Shown one piece after another: positions 33,599 to 40,780 of a DNA stretch of 64,000 bases. The DNA comes from Sulfurifustis variabilis. GTDB taxonomy: Bacteria; Pseudomonadota; Gammaproteobacteria; Acidiferrobacterales; Sulfurifustaceae. Where the stretch lies: contig NZ_AP014936.1 in assembly GCF_002355415.1 (NCBI RefSeq), positions 1,860,001 to 1,924,000 on the forward strand, given 5' to 3'. The stretch's first letter is position 1. Each line of letters begins with the position of its first letter. The position numbers and the translations under genes are program-made. The notes under the pieces were generated by a model, which did not search any database, had not been told where the DNA came from, and saw nothing but the letters and a program-made list of their open reading frames with translations.

Positions 33599-34472
33599 TC
33601 CCGCGCTTGTCACTCCCCCCGTCAGACCGGAACTGGAGCGGCAGACCTCGGACGTCTCGCACGTGGGCGCCATCGAGCGGCCGCTCTCGGCCTGGGAGAA
33701 GATCACCAACGTCACCGCCGTGCGGCGCGTGTTCATCCTGGTGCTGCTCGCGGTCGCGTGGCAGGTCTACGCCAGCTATCTCGACAACCCGCTCATGTTC
33801 CCGACGTTCGCCGACACCGCGCGCGCCTTCTGGGACGCGCTCGTCGACGGCGGCCTGCTCGGCAAGGCGTGGGTGTCGATCGAGGTGCTGCTGATGGGCT
33901 ATGCGGCCGGGGTGGGCATCGCCGCCGTGCTCACCACGCTCGCGGTCTCGACGCGCCTCGGCAACGACCTGCTCGCGACCCTGACGGCGATGTTCAATCC
34001 CCTGCCCGCCATCGCCCTGCTGCCGCTCGCGATGCTCTGGTTCGGGCTCGGGTACGCCAGCCTGGTCTTCGTGCTGATCCACGCGGTCCTCTGGCCGCTG
34101 TCGCTCAACACGCATTCCGGCTTCATGGCCGTGAGCGATACGCTGCGCATGGCCGGCCGCAACTACGGGCTGAAGGGACTGCGCTACGTCGCCGGCATCC
34201 TGATTCCCGCCGCCTTCCCCTCGATCCTCGCCGGCCTCAAGATCGGCTGGGCGTTCGCGTGGCGCACGCTGATCGCGGCCGAGCTCGTGTTCGGCGTCAG
34301 CTCCGGGTCGGGCGGCCTCGGCTGGTTCATCTTCGAGAACAAGAACGAGCTCGAGATCGCCTACGTGTTCGCCGGCCTCGGCACCGTGATCATCATCGGC
34401 CTGCTCGTGGAGAACGTGGTCTTCCGCTGGATCGAGGAGCGGACCGTGCGCAAGTGGGGCATGCAGCGCTGA
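33591..34472 (+). CDS. NitT/TauT-type ABC transporter permease
   Basis: A 293-residue inner-membrane permease with about six helices and the EAA loop near ATDTLRMAGRNYGLKG-like residues 180-200, followed by ILIPAAFPSILAGLKIGWAFAW. It matches SsuC/TauC. It completes the ABC importer. The class I fumarase-like alpha gene starts 12 bases later with its own GGAGGA site, suggesting the transporter and enzymes share a transcript. Confidence 0.88.
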   Translation: MRNPALVTPPVRPELERQTSDVSHVGAIERPLSAWEKITNVTAVRRVFILVLLAVAWQVYASYLDNPLMFPTFADTARAFWDALVDGGLLGKAWVSIEVLLMGYAAGVGIAAVLTTLAVSTRLGNDLLATLTAMFNPLPAIALLPLAMLWFGLGYASLVFVLIHAVLWPLSLNTHSGFMAVSDTLRMAGRNYGLKGLRYVAGILIPAAFPSILAGLKIGWAFAWRTLIAAELVFGVSSGSGGLGWFIFENKNELEIAYVFAGLGTVIIIGLLVENVVFRWIEERTVRKWGMQR

Positions 34473-34483
34473 CCGGAGGAACG

Positions 34484-35359
34484 ATGGACGTCGATCTCGA
34501 GGCCGTGGAGGCCGCCGCAAAAGAGCTCTACATCCGGGCGCTGAAGATACTGCCCGACGACATCAAGCGGGGCTTCGCCGAGCTCGTCGGGCGCGAGACC
34601 CGGGCGACGGCGAAGACGGTGCTCGGCACGATGATCCGGAACATCGAGGTCGCCGAGGCAACGGACAACCTGCTCTGCCAGGACACGGGCCTGCCGATCT
34701 ACACCGTCACGATCGGGCGCAACGTGCTCGTCGACGGCGTGGACCTCGCCGCGGCCATCCGCCGCGGCTGCGAGCGCGCGACGCGCGAGCATCCGCTGCG
34801 CTCCTCGGTGGTGCACCCCCTTACGCGGGAGAACGCGCACACCTCCACCGGGCCACGCATCCCGGACATCCGCTTCGAGTACAGCGACCGCCCCGAGGAG
34901 CTGACGATCGGGATGATCCCCAAGGGTTCGGGGTCGGAGAACAACTCCTGGCTCCGGATGGCGATTCCCGCCGAGGGCGTCGACGCCATCAAGCGCTTCG
35001 TGATCGACTGCGTGCTCGAGGCCGGCGGCAGGACCTGCCCGCCCACGATCGTCGGCGTCGGGGTCGGCGGAACGGCCGATCTGTGCGTACACCTGGCCAA
35101 GCTCGCGGCCACGCGCGCGCTCGGCACGCACTGCGCGGACCCGGAGGGCGCGACGCTCGAGCGGGAGCTGACGAAGGCCGTGAACACGCTGGGCGTCGGA
35201 CCCCAGGGGCTCGGCGGCGACGCGACCGCCTTCGCGGTCCACGTCGAGCTCGCGGCGACGCACATCACCATGAATCCGGTCGCCGTCAACATGCAGTGCC
35301 ACTCGGCGCGACGCGCGACCGCGACGTTCACGCCGCAGGGCGTCACTTACGGGTTTTAA
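34484..35359 (+). CDS. Class I fumarase / L-tartrate dehydratase-type alpha subunit
   Basis: A 291-residue protein of the two-subunit class I hydratase family (TtdA/FumA N-terminal). [4Fe-4S] ligands appear in NLLCQDTGLP, GGTADLCVHLAK and NMQCHSARRA. It would form the iron-sulfur half of an enzyme that adds water to or removes it from a C4 dicarboxylate (fumarate/malate or L-tartrate/oxaloacetate). Its substrate cannot be told by eye. In this cluster it could act on a sulfonated C4 acid. The beta gene follows after a 111-base gap that holds the repeat at 35365-35452. Confidence 0.87.
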   Translation: MDVDLEAVEAAAKELYIRALKILPDDIKRGFAELVGRETRATAKTVLGTMIRNIEVAEATDNLLCQDTGLPIYTVTIGRNVLVDGVDLAAAIRRGCERATREHPLRSSVVHPLTRENAHTSTGPRIPDIRFEYSDRPEELTIGMIPKGSGSENNSWLRMAIPAEGVDAIKRFVIDCVLEAGGRTCPPTIVGVGVGGTADLCVHLAKLAATRALGTHCADPEGATLERELTKAVNTLGVGPQGLGGDATAFAVHVELAATHITMNPVAVNMQCHSARRATATFTPQGVTYGF

Positions 35360-35364
35360 TGGCA

Positions 35365-35452
35365 ATGTTGAATGCTCAATGCTGAATGTTGAATCAACGG
35401 GTGCGCGACGCGCACGACCAGAATTCAACATTCAAAATTCAACTTTCAACAT
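35365..35452. repeat. Dispersed hairpin repeat, copy B
   Basis: Imperfect inverted repeat with arms 35365-35394 and 35421-35452 built from ATGTTGAA/TTCAACAT units, and a GC-rich centre (GTGCGCGACGCGCAC). The left arm matches the reverse of copy A's right arm at 27 of 28 bases. It sits between the alpha and beta hydratase genes, so it may attenuate or stabilise the shared transcript. Confidence 0.7.
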
Positions 35453-35470
35453 CAAGCTTGTCTCATAGCC

Positions 35471-36082
35471 ATGGCGCACTACGAACTGACCCTGCCTGTC
35501 GACGACGACCACGTCCGGCGCCTGCGCGTGAACGACACGGTCACGCTGCAGCGCACGCTCTATGGCATCCGCGACGCGACGTTGATACACATCTTCGATC
35601 GCGGGCGCACGTCGCGCTTCGATCTGCGGGGCCACGCCGTGATCCACACTGCGCCCAACGTGCGCCGGGTGGAAAAGAGCGCCGCGCACCCGGCGGGCTA
35701 CGCGCCGCTCTGCGTGGGCACGACCACGAGCGCGCGCATGGAACGCTTCACCCGGCCGCTCATGGCGCAATACGGCGTGCGCCTCATCGTGGGCAAGGGC
35801 GGCATGGGCCAGGATACCCTCGAGGCGTTCCGGGACCTCGGCGGCGCATACCTCGCCATCGTCGGCGGAGCGGCCGCGCTCGAGACGACGTGGATCGAGG
35901 CGATCGAGGACGTGGACCTCGACGATCTCAACCCGGAGAGCCTGTGGAAGTTCCGCATCCGCGACTTCGGGCCGCTGCTCGTCGCGATGGACAGCCACGG
36001 CGGCAGCGTCTATCGCCAGGTGCAGGACGACGCCGCCGCACGCCGCGAACGCGCCCTCGCCGATCTCGGGGTGCGGCGTTGA
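35471..36082 (+). CDS. Class I fumarase / L-tartrate dehydratase-type beta subunit
   Basis: A 203-residue FumA C-terminal/TtdB-like protein: LRVNDTVTLQRTLYGIRDATLIHIF, VGTTTSARME, LIVGKGGMGQDTLEAF and GAYLAIVGGAAAL. It completes the hydratase with the alpha subunit encoded just before. The stop overlaps the TTG start of the flavoprotein gene (TTGA), so this hydratase and the SDH-like flavoprotein are co-translated. Confidence 0.87.
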   Translation: MAHYELTLPVDDDHVRRLRVNDTVTLQRTLYGIRDATLIHIFDRGRTSRFDLRGHAVIHTAPNVRRVEKSAAHPAGYAPLCVGTTTSARMERFTRPLMAQYGVRLIVGKGGMGQDTLEAFRDLGGAYLAIVGGAAALETTWIEAIEDVDLDDLNPESLWKFRIRDFGPLLVAMDSHGGSVYRQVQDDAAARRERALADLGVRR

Positions 36083-37821
36083 GGCAGCTCGAGACGGACA
36101 TCCTGATTCTCGGCAGCGGCGGCGCGGGGCTCTTCGCGGCGCTGCACGCGCACGACGCAGCCTCCCGCCTCTCCGTCACGGTCGCCGTCAAGGGCCTGCT
36201 CGGGAAGTGCGGCTGCACGCGCATGGTCCAGGGCGGCTACAACGTCGCGCTCGCGCCCGGCGATTCCCGCGAGCGCCACTTCATGGATACCCTGGAAGGC
36301 GGCAAGTGGCTGCCGGACCAGGACCTGGCCTGGCTCCTCGTCACCGGGGCCCAGGAGCGCATCCGGGAGCTCGAGAACCGTTACGGGTGTTTCTTCGACC
36401 GCAACCCCGACGGCACCGTGCACCAGAAGGCCTTCGCCGGGCAGACCTTCGATCGCACCGTGCACAAGGGCGACCTGACGGGCATCGAGATCATCAACCG
36501 CCTGAGCGAGCAGGTCTGGGCGCGGGGCGTGAAGCGGCTGGAAGAGCACCGCGCCGTGGCGCTCGTCCGTGCGGCCGACGGGAGCCGGATCGCCGGCGTG
36601 CTCTTCATCGACATGCGCACGGGCGAGTACGTGTACGCGGCGGCACGCGCCGTGCTGCTCGCGACCGGCGGCGGACCCACGATGTACAAGTACCACACGC
36701 CCTCGGGCGACAAGAGCTGCGACGGGCTCGCGATGGCGCTGCAGGCGGGGCTCGCACTGCGCGATCTCGAGATGGTGCAGTTCCACCCGACCGGACTGCT
36801 CGCCGGACCGGACACGCGCATGACGGGAACGGTGCTCGAGGAGGGCTTGCGCGGCGCGGGCGGACATCTGCTGAACGGCCGGATGGAGCGGTTCATGGCG
36901 GACTACGATCCGCGCGGCGAACGGGCCACGCGCGACATCGTCTCGCGCGCGATCGCCGCCGAAATCCGCGCCGGCCGCGCCTCGCCGAACGGGGGCGTCT
37001 ACCTCCGCATGAGCCACCTGGGCGCCGAGAACGTGCGCCGCCAGTTCAAGGGAATGGTCGAGCGCTGCCGGGACTGCGGGTTCGACCTGGCGGGCGGGCT
37101 CGTCGAGGTCGTGCCGACCGCACATTATATGATGGGCGGGGTGGTCTTCCGCCCGGACTGCAGCACGGTCCTGCCCGGCCTGTACGCCGCCGGCGAGGAC
37201 ACGGGCGGCGTGCACGGCGCGAATCGCCTCGGCGGCAACGGCGTGGCGAACTCGACCGTGTTCGGGGCGGTGGCCGGCGATCGCATGGTGGAATGGGTGG
37301 AACGAACGGGGAAGGCGACCCCACCGCCCGATTCCGCCGCGATCGAGCAGGCGATCGAGATTTGCGAGCGACCCTTCCGGCGACCGGCCGGCGACGTGAA
37401 CGCCCTGCGCGAGGCGCTCTTCGAGCTGATGTGGGACGACGTCGGCATCCTGCGGGACGCCGCCGGCCTCGCGCGCGCCGGCGCCGGCCTGCGCGGTCTC
37501 GCCGAACGCATCGAGGGGACGGGGATCGCCGACGGCGGGCGCGCCTTCAATCTCACCTGGCACGACTGGCTGAATCTGCGCAACCTGGTTTTCGTGAGCC
37601 GCGCGATCACGGCCGCCGCGGCCGCGCGCGAAAACTCCGTGGGCGCGCACTACCGCGAGGATTTCCCCGACTCCCCTCCTCCGGCACAGGCCGCCTACAC
37701 CCGCCTGGAGTGGCGCGAGGACGCCTTCGACGTCCGCTTCGAGCCGGTCGCGTTCACGCGCGTGCGGCCGGGCGAAACCCTGCTCGAATCCCCGGAAGAG
37801 GCATCGCGATGCGCGTCGTGA
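36079..37821 (+). CDS. SdhA/FrdA/NadB-like flavoprotein subunit
   Basis: A 580-residue FAD enzyme of the succinate dehydrogenase/fumarate reductase family. FAD binding is shown by ILILGSGGAGLFAAL and GANRLGGNGVANS; substrate-site motifs include QFHPTGLL, EGLRGAGGHLL, TRDIVSRAI (catalytic Arg) and PTAHYMMGGV. The His that links FAD covalently in SDH/FRD is replaced: GCTRMVQGG stands where SHTVxAxGG is expected, so FAD should be non-covalent, as in NadB. It is the likely partner of the iron-sulfur and anchor genes at 29534-30950, although 5 kb separates them. The TTG start at 36079 overlaps the beta hydratase stop. Confidence 0.85.
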   Translation: MRQLETDILILGSGGAGLFAALHAHDAASRLSVTVAVKGLLGKCGCTRMVQGGYNVALAPGDSRERHFMDTLEGGKWLPDQDLAWLLVTGAQERIRELENRYGCFFDRNPDGTVHQKAFAGQTFDRTVHKGDLTGIEIINRLSEQVWARGVKRLEEHRAVALVRAADGSRIAGVLFIDMRTGEYVYAAARAVLLATGGGPTMYKYHTPSGDKSCDGLAMALQAGLALRDLEMVQFHPTGLLAGPDTRMTGTVLEEGLRGAGGHLLNGRMERFMADYDPRGERATRDIVSRAIAAEIRAGRASPNGGVYLRMSHLGAENVRRQFKGMVERCRDCGFDLAGGLVEVVPTAHYMMGGVVFRPDCSTVLPGLYAAGEDTGGVHGANRLGGNGVANSTVFGAVAGDRMVEWVERTGKATPPPDSAAIEQAIEICERPFRRPAGDVNALREALFELMWDDVGILRDAAGLARAGAGLRGLAERIEGTGIADGGRAFNLTWHDWLNLRNLVFVSRAITAAAAARENSVGAHYREDFPDSPPPAQAAYTRLEWREDAFDVRFEPVAFTRVRPGETLLESPEEASRCAS

Positions 37822-38735
37822 TCAGCGAGTTCATGGACGGGCCGGCGGTGGCGGAGCTCGCCGCCCGTTTCGACACGCAGTACGACGCGGCGCTGGTCGA
37901 CGATACCGCCCGCCTGCACGCGGCGCTCGCCGAAGCCGACGCGCTCATCGTGCGGAACCGCACCCGCGTGGACGCCACGCTGGTCGCGGCCGCACCGCGC
38001 CTGCGCGTCGTCGGGCGGCTCGGCGTCGGGCTCGACAACATCGATCTCGCCGCCTGCCGCGCGCGCGGGATCGAGGTCATTCCGGCGACCGGGGCGAACG
38101 CGCAGGCCGTCGCCGAGTACGTCGTCTGCACGGTCATGATGCTCCTGCGCGGCGCGTACGGCTCGAGCGCCGAGGTCGCGGAAGGCCGGTGGCCCCGGAC
38201 CGCCCTCAGCGCCGGCCGGGAGCTCGCCGGCAAGACGCTCGGCCTGGTCGGTTTCGGCGGCATCGGTCAGCTGACCGCGCGCCTGGCGCGGGCGCTGGGC
38301 GCCCGTGCCGTGGCGCACGACCCCGCGATCGATACGCAGCTCCCGCTGCTCCGGGAGCTCGACGTCCGACTCGTCGGGCTCGACGAGCTCCTCGCGGTGG
38401 CGGACGCGGTGTCGCTGCACGTGCCGCTGACCGACGCGACGCGCGGGCTGCTGGATCGGCCTCGCCTAGCCCGGCTGAAACGCGGCGCGGTGATCGTCAA
38501 TACCGCGCGCGGCGGCGTCGTGGACGAGACGGCGCTCGCGGAGCTGCTGCGGAGCGGCCATCTCGGCGGCGCGGCGCTCGACGTCTACGCGGAAGAACCG
38601 CTGCGCGCGGGCAGCCCGCTCGCCGGCGCCCCGAACCTGATCCTCACCCCGCACATCGCCGGGCTCACCCAGGAATCCAACCGGCGGGTGAGCTCCCTCG
38701 TGGCGCAGCGGGTCATCGAATTCCTCTCAGGGTGA
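37809..38735 (+). CDS. slcC: (S)-sulfolactate dehydrogenase (D-2-hydroxyacid dehydrogenase family)
   Basis: A 308-residue dehydrogenase. It has the NAD motif GLVGFGGIGQ, the catalytic Arg in VNTARGGVVDE, Glu in LDVYAEEPL and His in TPHIAGLT. VVISEFMDGPAV and GRLGVGLDNIDL fit SlcC of Chromohalobacter as I remember it. It oxidises (S)-sulfolactate to 3-sulfopyruvate. With the comC-type enzyme next door it inverts the stereocentre so that SuyAB receives the (R) form. The ATG lies 13 bases before the upstream stop. Other D-2-hydroxyacids such as phosphoglycerate are possible, but context favours sulfolactate. Confidence 0.82.
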   Translation: MRVVISEFMDGPAVAELAARFDTQYDAALVDDTARLHAALAEADALIVRNRTRVDATLVAAAPRLRVVGRLGVGLDNIDLAACRARGIEVIPATGANAQAVAEYVVCTVMMLLRGAYGSSAEVAEGRWPRTALSAGRELAGKTLGLVGFGGIGQLTARLARALGARAVAHDPAIDTQLPLLRELDVRLVGLDELLAVADAVSLHVPLTDATRGLLDRPRLARLKRGAVIVNTARGGVVDETALAELLRSGHLGGAALDVYAEEPLRAGSPLAGAPNLILTPHIAGLTQESNRRVSSLVAQRVIEFLSG

Positions 38736-38738
38736 CGC

Positions 38739-39743
38739 ATGCCGACGCTCGCACTCGCTGACCTGTCCGACCTCGTCGCCCGCGCGCTCGAGCGGGCGGG
38801 CGCCTCCCGACGGCAGGCGGAACCGGCGGCCGCCGCGCTCGCGATCGCCGAGGCCCAGGGTCTCGCCTCGCACGGTCTCGCCCGGGTGCCCCTCTACTGC
38901 GCGCACCTGCGCGCCGGCCGGACGGACGGCCGCGCCGAACCGCGCATCGCGTCCGCGAAGCCGGCGGCCGTCCTCATCGACGCGGCCTGCGGCATGGCGT
39001 TCGCCGCGTGCGCCCTCGCCGTCCAGGAGGCGATCGCGCGGGCCAGATCGAACGGCGCCGCGTTCGCCGGCGTGACGAACAGCAATCACTTCGGGGTCGC
39101 CGCGCTGCACCTCATGCCGGTCGCCGAGAACGGGTTCGTCGGCCTCGCCTTCGGCAACTCGCCGGCCGCCATGGCGGCCTGGGGCGGAAAGCGGCCGCTC
39201 TTCGGCACCAATCCGATCGCCGCCGTTTTCCCGCGCCGCGACGGACGTCCGCTCGTGATCGATCTCTCGCTCTCCGAGGTCGCACGCGGCAAGCTGCTCG
39301 TCGCGGCGCGCGAGAAGAAGTCGATCCCGCCCAGCTGGGCACTCGACCGGGACGGCCGGGTGACGACCGATCCGCAGGCCGGGCTTTCGGGCAGCATGCT
39401 GCCGGCGGGCGGCGTCAAGGGCGCCATGCTCGCGCTCGTCGTCGAGCTTCTCTGCGTCGCGCTCACCGGCGCGGCTTACGGCTTCGAGGCCGACTCGTTC
39501 TTCAGCGATACGGGCAACCGCCCGCGCATCGGGCAGGCCTTCCTCGTGATCGACCCGGGCGCGCTCGCCGGGCGCGATGCCTACCTGGAACGCATCGAGA
39601 CCCTGATCTCGGCGATGCTGGCGGACGGCGACGTGCGTCTGCCCGGCGCGCGGCGCCTCGAGCACGAGGCGCACGCACGCCGCGACGGCGTCCGTGTCGA
39701 CGACGCGCTCTACGAGGATCTGCGCAAGCTCGCCGACGCGTGA
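38739..39743 (+). CDS. comC: (R)-sulfolactate dehydrogenase (LDH2/malate dehydrogenase-2 family)
   Basis: A 334-residue member of the LDH2/YlbC family: catalytic His in EAQGLASHGLARVP, VTNSNHFGVAALH, FGTNPIAAVFPR and MLPAGGVKGAMLAL. ComC reduces sulfopyruvate to (R)-sulfolactate with NAD(P)H. Paired with slcC 3 bases upstream it racemises sulfolactate through sulfopyruvate, as in Chromohalobacter. The gene ends the catabolic run; a 458-base region with no intact gene follows. Confidence 0.82.
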   Translation: MPTLALADLSDLVARALERAGASRRQAEPAAAALAIAEAQGLASHGLARVPLYCAHLRAGRTDGRAEPRIASAKPAAVLIDAACGMAFAACALAVQEAIARARSNGAAFAGVTNSNHFGVAALHLMPVAENGFVGLAFGNSPAAMAAWGGKRPLFGTNPIAAVFPRRDGRPLVIDLSLSEVARGKLLVAAREKKSIPPSWALDRDGRVTTDPQAGLSGSMLPAGGVKGAMLALVVELLCVALTGAAYGFEADSFFSDTGNRPRIGQAFLVIDPGALAGRDAYLERIETLISAMLADGDVRLPGARRLEHEAHARRDGVRVDDALYEDLRKLADA

Positions 39744-39827
39744 GCGGGCGCGAAGGCGCCGTCGACGTCGGAACCGCAGCCCGGCGGGTGAATCGCTTAT
39801 CGGCGTCGGCGCCGGAGCGTCACCTTT

Positions 39828-39971
39828 CCCGGCGTTTCGCGCCACGGTGCGCAGCAACACGAACAGGCTCGATCCCGCCATGAGCGCGGCGGCGAGGACC
39901 GGTCGAAGCAGGCCCGCGCTCGCTGCTGCGAGCGCCACGAGGTTGTAGCCGAAAGCCCAGGCGACGTGCAC
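39828..39971 (-). pseudogene. C-terminal remnant of a P1B-type metal ATPase
   Basis: The minus strand encodes about 48 residues that look like the final two membrane helices of CopA-type ATPases: HVAWAFGYNLVALAAASAGL, then AALMAGSSLFVLLRTV. Nothing resembling the ATPase body lies upstream, where a plus-strand gene begins at 40202, and the frame runs on without a fitting stop. This looks like debris of a deleted metal-efflux gene. The rest of the 39744-40201 gap shows no gene; TTTTTTT near 40061-40067 follows no clear stem. Confidence 0.55.
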
Positions 39972-40201
39972 GTGATGGTGCGACGCTCGCCGCCGCGGGC
40001 GATGAGGGAGGTCGAATCGAGTCAGTTAGTACGTTTCACGATCGTTACGTTGCCTCACTTTTTTTCCGGGTCGCAAAGACACGATGCTGCCGCGGACTTG
40101 TCCGCCCGATCGTCGCAGCCCGGGGCCCGGAAGTCCCCGATTGCGCGAGCGTCCGGGCTTCGCCATGGTTCGCCTCGGCGAAACCGATAAGGAGGTCGGC
40201 G

Positions 40202-40780
40202 ATGCGTGTAGCTCGGAGACTCGGATGGGGGTGGTGGCTGCTCTGTCTCGCGGCGCTCGTCGCACCGGCCCAGGCGCGCGATGTCCCCTACGTGCCTACG
40301 CCCGAGGAGGTCGTGCGGGGCATGCTGGAGCTCGCGAAGATCGGACCGGACGACCTGGTCTACGATCTCGGTTCGGGCGACGGCCGCATCGTCATCATGG
40401 CGGCCAAGGAGTTCGGCGCGCGCGGCGTCGGCGTGGACATCGATCCGGACCGCATCGCGGAGGCGAACGAGAACGCGCGCGCCGCCGGCGTCGCGGACAA
40501 GGTGAGATTCATCCAGTCCGACCTGTTCGAGGTCGATCTGCGGCCGGCGACGGCGGTGACGCTCTATCTCCTTCCCGAGGTGAACCTGCGCCTGCGCCCC
40601 AAGCTGCTCGAGGAGCTCAGGCCCGGCACTCCGGTGGTGTCGCACCGGTTCGACATGGGGGACTGGACGCCCGAGGCGGAACGCAATTTCGATGGACGCA
40701 CCGTCTATCTCTGGCACGTCCCTCCGAAGACGGCCCTGAAGCGCGGGACAGCCCGCGCGGAGCGCGCAGCCGCACCCTAG
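40202..40780 (+). CDS. Exported class I SAM-methyltransferase-like protein
   Basis: A 192-residue protein. An N-terminal signal peptide (LGWGWWLLCLAALVAPAQA) is followed by YVPTPEEVVRGMLELA and a clear SAM-binding motif I, VYDLGSGDGRIVIMAA (about 53-68), then VGVDIDPDRIAEANENA and a WTPEAERNFDGRTVYLWHVP ending. Methyltransferases act in the cytoplasm, where SAM is, so a signal peptide is odd; small families with this layout exist but their role is unknown. AAGGAGGT precedes the start. The stop overlaps the stop of the convergent Lon-like gene by 3 bases. Confidence 0.8.
   Translation: MRVARRLGWGWWLLCLAALVAPAQARDVPYVPTPEEVVRGMLELAKIGPDDLVYDLGSGDGRIVIMAAKEFGARGVGVDIDPDRIAEANENARAAGVADKVRFIQSDLFEVDLRPATAVTLYLLPEVNLRLRPKLLEELRPGTPVVSHRFDMGDWTPEAERNFDGRTVYLWHVPPKTALKRGTARAERAAAP

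Noticed and set aside
29534-37821. Housekeeping succinate dehydrogenase
   Set aside because: Subunits are scattered through a sulfonate operon, co-translated with suyB and a hydratase, and the covalent-FAD His is missing. The usual sdhCDAB order near sucAB is not seen.
39744-40201. A full minus-strand gene covering comC and the ATPase remnant
   Set aside because: Only about 48 codons resemble a protein family; the remainder is antisense to comC.
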